Below, piece after piece: positions 33,542 to 45,080 of a stretch of DNA of 64,000 nucleotides. The DNA is taken from contig NW_026516675.1 in assembly GCF_025766255.1 (NCBI RefSeq), positions 372,001 through 436,000 of the forward strand. The letters are read 5' to 3'. Numbering within the stretch: position 1 is the first letter of the stretch; every line of letters begins with the position of its first letter. The notes beneath the pieces are model-generated. The model ran no database searches. It was not told where the DNA came from and saw nothing but the letters and a program-made list of their open reading frames with translations. Source of the stretch: Zychaea mexicana (Eukaryota; Mucoromycota; Mucoromycetes; Mucorales; Lichtheimiaceae). Both the position numbers and the translations under genes were made by a program.

Positions 33542-36113
33542 GAGCTCTTCTGTTTTATTTTTCAATTCCAATGCAATCCTTCATATCTTTTTGTACATTT
33601 TGCTCCTTCCTGTAAATTCTATAACGTTTTCAACACATATCTGCTACTCTACTCCATCCGCGTTAAAAAAACACTTACGGCGAACAAGTTTCCATCTCGT
33701 CTCGGAATGACCTGAAAGGGTCTTTGCTCGGCTATTATGTAAAGAACCAGCCCCTCGACCCCCTTCTCTTTCCCCTCCTCACACAGCAACCGTACAAGTA
33801 AAACATATTATCCCATTACGCATTGTATGCAATGAATGTAATAGATTGTAGTGGGTGGGTGAGGAAGCTTTATTATGCCTACCACTATCGCTCCACTGCT
33901 AGTGCGTATAACAGCAACATATATTATATCAACGCGCCCCCCATCCCCAACTATAATCATGTATTACCTGCAGCATCTTATTTAGACTGTGCTTTCAGAA
34001 GGCGCGCGCGCATCATCTTATGCAGCAGCTCATTAACAATTTGACGTGGATATTAGTGCTACATACGTTATTTACTTCAGCCCAGAAACCTTCTGTCTTT
34101 GATAGCTATCGTATAACTCACCTACTACTCACTAGATAAAAAATCATACGAAACTAGTACTAGAATTACTTTTTCCAACATAGTTGAACACAATCTTTTA
34201 TTTCATTTAGAATGATTACAGCAGACGTTCCTCTTCTTGATGGATGATAGATGATCGATTTGCCTATCGAGGAAGCTGCACAGCCAATTAGATTAAAGCT
34301 GCTAATGGTACCTCATCAACATTATCACCGCGGCCATGAAGAGTTGCTCACTGTTATTCAAACACCACCTGCTGATTCGTACACTGCATGGTCGCACGCA
34401 CACAGCTCACATGTAATGCAACACCTGCTCTTGCAAAAAGGAGAAGACGCCCGTCCATCAGTGCTCATATATCACCACTGACGACATTACGCATCCACAG
34501 CACAAGCATAAACGATAAACGAGCTCATGCAAGAGACAAAAAAAAAAAAAAAAAGAGCGCCCAATTTCTCCTTATTATACATCTGCTTCCAATATCTATT
34601 ATCTGTGAGCTCAAAGAAGAAGGGCCACGTTTTTTAAATTAATTCTATGCGACGACTAAGCTGATAGGATGTCATTCATGTTAAATGACAGTGTTGATAT
34701 AGTTCGGTTGTAACAGATAGAAATAAGCACTCCATCCACTTTATGTACTATTATGACTGCTGCATTGTTAAGATGCGATTGGTGAAACGTTCTCCATGTA
34801 CCTGCATGTTAATCAATTTGTAGTTTGTTCTTGTCCTTGACCCGAAAAGAAAGAAAACGCCCAAATCATTCTGAAGGAACCGGGTTTATCCACTAATAGA
34901 CCACTACAACGTGAATAGTTAAAAGCACTGCCTACTACTGCTCTTTCGCTACTCCTATATTTTTGGCAACTTGCTCATCATTTCCGCATAAAGATGCTCT
35001 GGTGTAACCAATCATCGTACTGATAAACATTCTTTATACACTTTTTAAAGAAAACAAAAACATACACACGGATCGATCGACGTTATGTTTTCGGTGATGG
35101 TAAAAAAAAAAGAAAAAGGTCGATGATGAGCGACAACAGTTTAATTCAGTTGTTGCTCTTGATGTTGTCAAGTGATAGCAAATAAATAAAGAAATCGATC
35201 GCACGCTAGCACCAAGGGATACCTGGGCGTCAGGGGCGGGGTGTTCCTGTACATTACCGTAACTTTTATGGGGTGCACGGGCCTTGAACCAAAATCGGTC
35301 CATTTGGTCACGATAGAAAAAAGAAATAGAGAAAACATTCTCAATAGAGCATACATTACTGCGACACTTCGCTTATAAATTCTTTTTAAGAAAAAAAAAA
35401 TAGCAGGAAAGGATGGATGGTGCTGCATGTATGCGCTTATTAGCAGGAATTGCTTTTTCCGGATCTGCTGTGGCGAACGAATTTTCGTAGCTGTTGGTGC
35501 GTGTCTGCATAGAATATCAAACGTGATAATACTGCATTCAAACATCCTCGCAGCCCAAGCGGCATGTTTACAGGATATAAGTACCGGAGATGGGGACAAC
35601 AACAAGAGCATACTAATGAACTGTCTGACTGATTGTTCAAATACAGTAATGATCAGTACAGAGTTTGCTGCAGTGAGTCCAGCATGAATGTGTGAGTTGT
35701 GTGGATCTGCTGCTTTGGTTGTACGAGATGATGTTTGGCGTAAATAAGTGTCAAAGCAGTTATATTGTCACGGTTATTACTGGCATGTATACGCAGTAAT
35801 GATATTAAAGTGTTGCTCTTTCTTTTTATAGAGGTGCGATTATCCCTTGATTTCTTCTTTCCAAGGGGGCTTCTGTTGTTGTTGGATACAGGGCGCGCTC
35901 GAAGGATGAAGGACAGCAGCCAGGGGGGAGGGGGAAAGGAAACTGACCACCTTATATATTTTATATATAAAGGCACGGCCATTTGGGTTGCTCTAGAATT
36001 CTTTATTCACTCTCACTTTCCTTTTTGCTGTACATACTTCTCCTACGCTTGCACTTTCCTTTTCTTACTTCTTTTTTTTCTTACATCTTAATTCTTCCTT
36101 TTCGTCGTTTGAT
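33542..36113. other. Long spacer with no supported gene
   Basis: About 2.6 kb. Plus-strand frames at 34251-34481 (MIDLPIEEAAQPIRLKLL) and 34388-34642, and a minus-strand frame at 35168-35611, have no recognisable motif. Upstream of the PH gene a TATATATAAAGG box (35961-35972) and a long TC-rich leader (36000-36105) form a plausible promoter. Confidence 0.4.
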
Positions 36114-37207
36114 ATGATGAACAACTATACCAACAGCACAATGACCGTGACAAACGCCCCCTTGGCAGGCTGGCTAGCCAAGCTGACGACGTTACCGTTG
36201 GGCCGGACTCGATGGCAACACCGTTTCTTTGTCCTGCTGGACTCGGAGCTTCGTTTCTACAAAGATGAGGTATGCATACATCCACATATCTCTGTTTCTT
36301 TTACACGCTCATTGTTTGCTGGCGTGTATATATATATATATATATAAACCAACTTTCTTCTAACGCGTCCTTATGTGTGTGTGTGTGTGGCAACTTATAG
36401 CACGCCGATTCGGCAACTCACGTCCTCAATTTGCGACACGTCCGGGATGTCGTCCAGATAGCTTTGCCAAACCACTCTTTCTGTATAAGGCTACAGCCCT
36501 GCTCGCCCACTGTAACGACAAAAACCAAGCCTTGGACTCTAGCATGCTCGTCTCAGGTAGATCTTGAGACGTGGATCAGGGCGTTACAAAAGCGACTGAC
36601 AAGATCTTCTTGTCCTTCATCGCCTGCTGAGCAAGAAGTATCTGTGGGAAATCATAAAAGCCAGAAAAAGAAACGTCCGACCAACTCTTGGTTCAGCCAA
36701 CCATCTTCCTCGTCTTTGCATAGCCATGATGGCCCCACCGACGACAGTAACGAAACGACCCAACAAGGCCAACAGAACAAAGAGTTTTACCACGCCATCA
36801 CTTCATCGCACAACATCACTGTTCTACCACGTATACGTAAACAGCCTCCTCCATCACTTTCCCGGCGTCGAGGCATCTATCTCGCACCACTCGTGATTGA
36901 ATCATCACCGTTTAGCAATACCAACAACAAAAACGACACCGATAGCGACTTTTTCGTACATGCGCTTTCGTCTTTTACGTCTTCATCAACCGCCTCCTCT
37001 TCGACAGATGAACTGATGCTGTTTCCCACACCACCTCCGCATTTACCATCGAACTGCGTTGATCCTAGTAAAGAGGAGCAAGAAGAAGGAGAAATCATCG
37101 ACCGTGGAAGAAGTTTGTCCGCACCGGCCATTTTCCAAAAGCGCAAAGATGACGGTGAAACGTCACCCACGTTTCTTTTGTACAAGGAAAGATTTCACCT
37201 TTGCTAA
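36114..37207 (+). CDS. PH-domain protein (2 exons, 320 aa)
   Basis: Probable phosphoinositide-binding adaptor at membranes. Exons: 36114-36269 and 36401-37207; the intron is 131 bp. The PH domain spans about residues 15-125: it opens AGWLAKLTTLPLGRTRWQHRFFVLLDSELRFYKDE, includes HVLNLRHVRDV, and closes with the helix containing the conserved Trp (DLETWIRALQKRL). Basic residues around GRTRWQHR are in the usual ligand-binding loop. The rest is a Ser/Thr-rich, probably disordered tail with an SFTSSSTASSSTD stretch and no second domain. The C-terminus is a TAA at 37205-37207. No specific orthologue could be named, so the cellular role is open. Confidence 0.85.
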
Positions 37208-39395
37208 ATTTACCCCTCCTCTTCTCATCCCGTGCTTTGTATATCCTCAATCCCCACAATGTTTTCCTCCTACTACAGTACAATAAGACCACCTTGGAGA
37301 CTACCAGCGTTCTATATACTAGCTGCTCATCACAACACCATTGCTTATAACATTATTTGTCCCTCCGTAAAATGTATTAAAAATAAAGCGTTAATAACTA
37401 TGTTTCTGAATCTGGCAATCAAGTAAAGCAGTATAGTGCGAACATTGACCTGTTACTACATGCATGTTTGTTTTTGCATTGCATACAGCGGCTATTATCT
37501 GTGCATGCGCGTGAAATTGAGTTGCATGGCTGGATATCTTTGTACAATATGAAGCTGCTAATACACTAACCAAGAGGAAGCAGAGTAGTACCAGTAACTA
37601 CCATTTATATTGCATTTGGCTTCTTGCAGTTTGAGTACTAACTGGTTATGTCCTAGCGGCGGTGAAGCTGGTTCACCTGCTGATGACATAAGACATTATG
37701 GTTATACACATTACACTTGCCCGAAAGAAAGAAGAGAAAACTAGAAGAAATTAACAAGGTTTGGCTAATTATGATATCGAAGATTTGTCAAAGTGATATC
37801 AAAGGCTTAGGATTTAACGGAGTCCTCAGTAGAAGTGTCATGGGTCATATAACTTACAGAATCTGATTACAGCTGTTTATCCATTCTATTGTCGTAATTT
37901 TTATATTGTAATTTGACAGCTACTACGAGCGAACATGTGGTCGTCGGAAATTCGTTCTACAAATGTTTCCATACTTATACCGTCGACTACAAAGTTTTTG
38001 ACATCTCTTTACGAGGAACAGGAGGAGATCTGCTCGTATAAATGGGGTGTGTTGCTTTTAGTATATAGGCTGTTAACTTTAGCGCGTAAACCATATAGAT
38101 GTGGGTCTAACATAATAAAGTGATTGAGTTGCTTTAGTAAACGTTAGAGGTAGTTTCCGGGGCTGACAAACCATACGATGGAGCCGTTTGCTGCATTATT
38201 GCAGATGATGTATCAGCGGCGCACGCTTACACGTTCGAGAAGAATCTTAAAAGTTAGGACAGAACCTGACTATATACTCATCTATGATAGTCGTTGTAAT
38301 AGGAGCACAATGAAGGTAACCAAGACAAGAAGTACATTGTATCTCCGGTCTCCGGATGCTCCCAGAAGTCGCTGAGTTTCTACATGGGCATTCAGACTCC
38401 CACGTTATTAAAACACCAGGTACACCCAACCTCATATGACCATTCAAGAACATTTCATTGAATAGCAAAAGCCAAGTACTACATTCAGTATGAAATGCCA
38501 GTAACCTTTCATATTGCTTCCCATGTAAGCTGCAGTGATTGATTATGATCTGTATATTCGATCAAAACGCTCGGTGCGCTCGGGCTAAGGGTATAACCGC
38601 AGGTTTAAGAATGGCAAATCGGCGCTCCAATAAGATTGCAAGTTTTGTGATCGACTCGACCAAAGCTGTGGGCACTTTCCCATGGCCCCGATGTTGCTCA
38701 ACGTTACGTGTGTTCTGGGATGAATAGCCCAAAAAAAACTTTCCCACTCACACTACAAAAACAGTTTCACGCCACTATGAGATATTGGCCGAGCGAATAT
38801 TTTCCGTACATACACCATCCCATCAAGAAGGAAGGACCTATGTTATTGTCACAAGGCCGAGAAAGAGGAACACTCTTGCTGGCTTTCTCTTCCCCCCCCC
38901 AGCATCCAGCCAATCGGAAAAATGAGGACGAAGCAAAATAGGTTGGTGACACCAGGCCCACCACTTTTTTTACGATGTGTCCCGAGGTCGTGCAAATGGA
39001 GATATGCACCCCGCAACAAAGAGAGGAAATAGGCTGATCGGTGGAACATCCTCATCTCCAGCACCGTCATTCCTATTAGTGTTTATACATGCACAGTGCA
39101 TGAGCAAGCGAAAGAGACTGTCACCCATCGCGCAGAGCATCGTTTCGCAGGATATGGGTCACAAAAGTGTCGTCCTGCAATGTTGCTATAATAAGCATTT
39201 TTGTAACGTGTCTTTTTTAATTCTGAATAGCATTTTTTGTGTGGAGTAAATGTTTTTTTTGGTGTTTGGTCCTCCCCCGCATTTGATTCCTTATATTTCT
39301 TTTTTGACTTTTTTTTTCTGTCTCCGTTTTTAGGCCTTTTTCCTCTTCCTTCCTCTCCTCCACACCGCTGTAAAAACTAAAACGTTACGAAGGCG
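37208..39395. other. Spacer with no supported gene
   Basis: About 2.2 kb between the PH and transcription factor genes. Small frames such as 38178-38375 (+) and 38977-39249 (+) show no motif. TC-rich sequence at 39270-39365 is the likely leader of the next gene. A run of C lies near 38893. Confidence 0.4.
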
Positions 39396-39789
39396 ATGGA
39401 GGGATCAACCGTACCGTCGTCTTCACCGCCCATTCCAACTACAAACACTGTCACCGCCACTGCTGCTGCTGCTGCTTCTTCTGCTACCACCACAACCACA
39501 ACGACAACAGCGGCAGCAGCAGCGGCAGCAGCAGCGGCAGTAGCAGCAAATAACTTTCTGGCGTCACTGGCACCTGCACCTTCACCTCTGTCAACTTTAT
39601 TTGCTGATTCGAACCCGAATGCCATGGACATTGACATTGCTGCGTCTATTTTTCCAACCACACCGTCTTCGCCCTTACCCTTTTCTCCGTCATTTCAAAT
39701 GTCTCTTGAAAATGTTGTTCCGCCACCCAAGGTAACGCCGGTCCTGACACCAAGAGAGTCCCCCCGGAAAGAAGAGGATGCTGCCGCTG

Positions 39790-39820
<31 letters not shown>

Positions 39821-42079
39821 CCGCCCTCTTCCTCCTCCTCCTCCTCCTTCGATGATGGTACCTGCAAAGCGAGGCTACAAGTCGCATGTACCTAGTGCAT
39901 GTAAGTTTTCTTTTTTTTCGTTTATAATTAAGCTTGCATGGAGCTATGCCTTTAAAAGCCACTCGCGCACACAACACCCCCTGATTCGGGCCTGAGCTGA
40001 TCTTCTCATTTACCCTGTATAAAAAAAACACCAGGCATCAACTGTAAAAAGGCACACTTGGCTTGTGATGGTAAGTATCAAGGGTTCTCTTTAATTACTG
40101 TTTTGATGATGGGGCATATGGGTGGTACACATAAACCCGTTCCAATTGGACTTTAATTATTTCTCTACGCTACAGTGTCACGACCGTGCAAACGTTGTGT
40201 TGCGCTTGGCAAGACCGACACATGTCAAGACATTAAACACAAAAAGCGAGGAAGGCCACGATTACGGGATAAGCAAGCGTCGGGCGATGGACGGGGGAAT
40301 GACAGTGGATACGAGGTGATGTACGGGACTATTCAGACGCCGAGCTTTACTGCCCAACCACAGCGGCCGCCCACACCAGCATCATCTTCGACAACTTTTA
40401 CGCATCAACAGCCTGCACCACAGCAGCCACGCCCTGTTGTTCCTCTTAGAACCGCACAGGACGTCCAACAACAACAACAACAACAACAGCAACAGCAGCA
40501 GCGGCAACAAACCAGTACGATCTCATTCATTCATGAACCTATAGAATCTTTTCAGCAACTTTCTCACGAACCGCACCACTCTCCTGTTGTTCAGCAACAG
40601 CAACAGCAAGAAACTCCAAGTCCACCCCACAGTGATGGAAGCTTCTTACAACAGCCGGTGCAGTTGATTTCCCATATCCCCTTTGACGAGCTACTCCGCG
40701 ACAGCAACACCATGATGCAGCAATACATGGTTCCGCCGTACATGACAATGCCTTTGCAGCATCAGAATTTCAGCCAGCCTGAACAACAGCAGCATGCTCC
40801 TGAGACCATGAGTCTCCAGATGAAGATGGGCAATGCATTTGCGCAAAGACCGACTAGTTTACCGCTAGCAACGCCTCCTCCTCCTGCTCCTCCAACAGTT
40901 TTTCCTTCTCACCAGCACCAACAAGTTCAACATCATCAACCTCAGCAACAACAACAGCAGCAGCAGCAGCAGCCACAACAGTATCAGGTTCACAACCAAC
41001 AACCGACTAAAAAGCAAAACGATGTCGTTCAAATCGAACATACTGAAAGACAGGCGGACCAACAACGGACAAAAGAAAGCAACACGGTCAAGCCAGAAGA
41101 ACCCCAGTCTGTCCCGGATTGCCGGTTGAGTAACAGCGCCAGCAGCAACAGCAAAGATAAAGAGGGGGGCGATAACAGTGCGGTGACAGTCATCTTGTCA
41201 ATGGAGGTATGCTGTGCGCGCGTGTCCGAAGAAGTCACCGGGATGTGGGGCTACTACCCGCAGGAATTTGCGCATCGGTCACTGTACGACTTTATCTCTC
41301 CCAACGATACCGACAGATTAGCCAGGTTGCATCGGCTATTGCTGGACAATGTTGTTGATGTGGCCAAAAGCACCGAACCGCCGCCGCAGACTGAGCGTAC
41401 TACTTCCGAATTGTTCCACAAAATGGATCAAGACCAACTAACGGCGGTTGCTTCTGGATCAAGCACCTTTTCGGATACTCTGCATGTCAAAAAGCGGTCT
41501 GGAGAGGAGGAGTTGTACGAAATGGTTGTCTGTATGGGTGGAGGTCTTGGTGCAGACTTACATCAACCATCCAGCCATTCCAAGCTTTACATAATCGCAC
41601 AGTTCCGGAAGCATCGGTATGAGGTGTCGACTCTGAACCCTTTCAGTACCAATAGTGCCGCTGTGGCATCGTCGTCGTCGTCGTCGTCGTCGTCGTTAGC
41701 ATCTTCGTCGCGTCTCATATCGAGCAGCTTCAGCCAAACATCATCGTCACCAGTGGCAAAAAGCAATAATGACAAAGGCAATCGCAGTCCTAAAAGTGAT
41801 GCAAAACCATCCATCAACAACAACAACAAGTCATCGCTATCCAACAATAATTCTGGGCTGAAAAGGGGCAACGCCTTTTTCAAATCCAATCCGCCATTTC
41901 GGCATACTATGGCGAGAACCATCACCGACATTGGCCGCGGGGGTCCATCGATGGATATCCGGTCACGGTCAGCACTGCCGGCCCATTATGCCACATCCTC
42001 CCAGCTCAGCCTCCAATGTGAAGAGCTTTTAGCACTCGCTGGATTATCTCCCTTCAGCACAAGGGTTGAATTTAGGTAA
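39396..42079 (+). CDS. Zn2Cys6 transcription factor with probable PAS domain (3 exons, 814 aa)
   Basis: Nuclear DNA-binding regulator. Exons: 39396-39900, 40035-40070, 40176-42079. The 36-nt middle exon codes for the first half of the zinc cluster. Joined, the cluster reads CINCKKAHLACD-VSRPCKRCVALGKTDTC (six Cys), followed by an AT-hook-like KKRGRPRLR. Around residues 400-560 there is a PAS-like region (SMEVCCARVSEEVTGMWGYYPQEFAHRSLYDFISP and later YEMVVCMGG...SKLYIIAQFRKHRYE). The zinc cluster style (C-x2-C-x3-HLACD) resembles the AcuK/Ert1/Rds2 gluconeogenesis-regulator group, which also has a PAS domain; that assignment is inference. Poly-Ala, poly-Gln, poly-Pro and poly-Ser runs from GCN/CAN/TCN repeats are abundant. 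The gene may extend further: AG|GTAAGAG at the stop could be a splice donor, with an open exon candidate at about 42140-42364 (ESIRFDSEQYSVIPRHF). Confidence 0.85.
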
Positions 42080-42611
42080 GAGAGAGAAGAAAGAAGGTAC
42101 CACAGAACGCTAGAATTGTGCATCATTGTGTACATACATGACCTGCATACAAAAAGAATCCATTCGCTTCGATTCGGAACAATACTCTGTGATACCTAGA
42201 CACTTTGCTTCATCATCAGCCAAACCACCTAGAAAAATATGCCAAGCAACCGCTGTGATGGTGACAACCCCCGTTGACATAGTAACAAAACACAGCCATA
42301 GCACCGAGGCGTTGTTACGGTACCTACATACATTAAAAAGTGAAAGAGTTCGTTTGCAAATTTGAAGGGTGTGGTTTATAAAAAAGATAAGCCCAAATTT
42401 TTATATGAAGACAAGAGAAAAAAAAATGATGGAGGTGTTGTATGTGTATGTGTGGAGTGCATATCCGACATTTGTTGGAAAAAAAAAAAGAAAATACAAA
42501 GAGCTAAATGGGAGGAAACTGTTCTCTACAGCAAAAGGTTGCGTTATCTTTTTTTTTTTCTTGTTTGTAGCAAACAACATGATACAATCCGATTTGGAAA
42601 AGAGAGTAAAT

Positions 42612-42649
<38 letters not shown>

Positions 42650-42798
42650 GGAGAAGGAGAATGTGGGGGCGTTTTACAGAATATGCAAAAAGAGGAAAAA
42701 GATGGGGAAAAAAGAAGTTGTAAGTATATAAAAGATATTATGAGATAAAGAGCTTTTTAATATATGTGTGAGAGTGTGTATATGCAATCTTTTTTCTT
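42080..42798. other. Spacer with microsatellite, possible 3' exon of the transcription factor gene
   Basis: Holds an open stretch at 42126-42364 (+) that could be an additional 3' exon, then purine-rich low complexity including a GA repeat at 42615-42645. The two genes on either side converge here. No independent gene is supported. Confidence 0.35.
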
Positions 42799-44527
42799 TT
42801 AAGACTGCTTGCACTCGGGAGCATTTTCACCCTTGGCGGCGGGAGCAGTGTCATCGTCATCGTCGCTCTCGTCCTCATCATCGTCATCTTCTTCAGAGTC
42901 CTCCTCATCATAGAAATCATCTTCAAAGTCATCGTCACCTTCAAAGTCTTCGTATTCCAGAGCCTTGCCAGTAAAGTAGTCAACGGCATGAGGGATGATC
43001 TTGTCCTTGAATTCCTCACCTATTGTTTTCGCGAAAAGTGAGAAATTAGCCCTTCTTATGTCCACTCCTGCTGTATTTTTTCATGCAAAAACAAAGAATG
43101 AACAAAAAAACTTACCCATCTCGTAATCAGCCTCTAACTTGGCATCCAAACCTTCTGCCTCTTCTTCATCAAGTTCTTCGTTCTCACCAGGGAAGACAGG
43201 TGGGCTGAAGAAAGTGAAGAAGGTATCTGCTGGAACGGTGCGCTTGACAACACGGGTCTTGTTGGTACCTTTATTTTAAGAAAATGATGGAAGCATCCAT
43301 GTTAGAACGGATAAAGGGCTTTTCGACACCCACTGCAAAAAAAAACTCAGAGACACAAACAAACGACTTACCCTTGTGACGTTGCTTCTTGGTCTCGACA
43401 GTGACAGTCAAGTCCTTTCCCTCCTTCCAGGTGATCTTGGCACCTTCTGCGTGGTCATAGACAAAGTCACCACCCTGGGCATGTTCTTGGTAGTAGTAAG
43501 TCTTGGTGAGGGTCTTGTCGGTAAAGTATTCGTTTTCACTAAACTCAAACTCGAGCTTGAAGCCGGGCTTTTCCATGTAAGACATGCGGACATCGACCAA
43601 ATGCTTCAAAGCATCCTCATCCGTATCGGTGATGGACTCGCCAATTTGAGGATGGTTTTTCAAGGCAGTCAACCAGAATTCGGGAATACCGGTCACATCC
43701 TTTTCATCATCGTCTTCCTTTGCTGCTGCTGGTTGTTGTTGTTGTGCCTGTTGTTCTTCATCGGCTTGCTCCTCCTCATCAACCTTCTTGCCAGCCTCAA
43801 CCTCTGCCTCCGTAGGCTCGTACTTGCCAGAGACAACCTCGGCACGCTTGGCATACAATGGCTTGTACAGCTCCAAGTATTTCTTTTCCAAAGCCAACAC
43901 TTCTTCTTGGAACTTGCCCTCAAGCTCGGCGTGCTGCGACTGCAAGTATTTCAAGCCGTTGATGCGGCGCTTGACGGGTTCGGGAAGTGATTCAATGTAT
44001 CCGGACGATTGGCCGACGAGCGAGCCAAGCTTGCCTTGCAACATGCTGATCAGGGCCGGGTTGCTGGTGAATGCACCAGCCAAAGCGTTCGACTTGCCAG
44101 AGGCGCCTAATGAACAGTATATCCATCAATATTTTTTTTCCATATATTTATTTGGGGTATAGAGCAAACAAAAGGAAACTATTTACTAAAAACGAGTCCC
44201 GTGCCCAGATTACACTATCAAAGAAAACGTATACAAAATAAAAAAAGTGCCCCAACTTACCAGGTGTAGTGATAGTCTCCATGTCTTCGGAAATGCTAGA
44301 AATGTTGGGGCGATAAGTGGAAGTAATAGGTGCTGGGTTGATGGGTGTGTTCTGAGGTGTGGGTGCTGTGGATTGCTCCGATTTAGAGTTCTTTATATCA
44401 ACGTTGGAAGCTACTCGATATAAAAAAAAAGGTTGAGGTTTTGCAAAAGAATTGAGTGAGTGGAATCCCAGTTGAAATTGAGTTTGTGATACTGATTTTA
44501 TAAATCATTACCTGATTGCTGATCCAT
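42799..44527 (-). CDS. NAP1: Nucleosome assembly protein NAP1 (5 exons, 425 aa)
   Basis: Histone H2A-H2B chaperone that shuttles between cytoplasm and nucleus. Minus-strand exons: 44527-44512, 44413-44261, 44106-43372, 43268-43116, 43019-42799. After a Ser/Thr/Pro-rich N-terminus the NAP domain begins (LQGKLGSLVGQSSGYIESLPEPVKRRINGL). It contains the long dimerisation helix (AELEGKFQEEVLALEKKYLEL), GIPEFWLTALKNHP, EFSENEYFTDKTLTKTYYY, ITWKEGKDLTV, and SPPVFPGENEELDEEEAEGLDAKLEADYE. The C-terminal tail is highly acidic (Asp/Glu runs), as expected for histone binding. The last four residues, CKQS, form a CaaX-like box; animal NAP1L1 ends CKQQ. The acidic linker between helix and core carries a short poly-Gln. 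Complete and normal in length. Confidence 0.93.
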
Positions 44528-45080
44528 AAGAAGAGGAAGAGGAGAAAAAAAAAGACGGGGATAAGCGACCAAAGAAAAAAAAAATTTAACAGAGTCGCTT
44601 GGGGCTGAGAGAGAGAGGAAAGTTGGAAGAGCGTGCCAAGCGCGAGAGAGAGTGCGAGCGAGCGAGCGAGAGTGTTGGCTGGCTGGGCGGGCACCGAATT
44701 TTTTTTTTCGTGACTACATGTTCCCCAACCGTTAGATTTCTTTGGTGGGATTATAAAAAAAAAAAATTGATATACCCTCACGCAAGTAGTAAGTCAAAAG
44801 GTCAAAAAAAAACAGAAACTTGGAGAAGAAAGTTGTTGTTGTTATTGTTATTATTATTATTATTACTGTTCTTTTTCTTTTTCCTTCAGGGAGGTTGATA
44901 GAAAAGAGCGAGATAATGTGGGATGCTAGGGTTTTTTTTCCTTCTTAACGCCCTTGATCTCTCTTTTTTCGTGTGTGTGTGTGTGTGTGTGTGTGTGTCT
45001 GATTGAGATTGGCATATTGTATTTTGCGGGCCAAATATTGGGGGACACGATAAACTATCCCCAAGAAAATTCAAAACACG
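44528..45080. promoter_or_regulatory. NAP1 upstream region with microsatellites
   Basis: Promoter side of NAP1 (transcribed leftward) and 3' side of RAD23. Contains GAGCGAGC repeats (44653-44672), GTT/ATT repeats (44832-44865) and a GT repeat (44971-44999). No TATA box was identified with confidence and no gene is supported. Confidence 0.45.

Noticed and set aside
35168..35611. 147-codon minus-strand frame in the 33.5-36.1 kb spacer
   Set aside because: No motif, contains homopolymer-coded stretches, and overlaps equally long frames on the other strand.
43376..43990. 204-codon plus-strand frame over NAP1
   Set aside because: It is the antisense shadow of the NAP1 core exon; composition is Leu/Val-rich as expected from the reverse of acidic/Lys codons.
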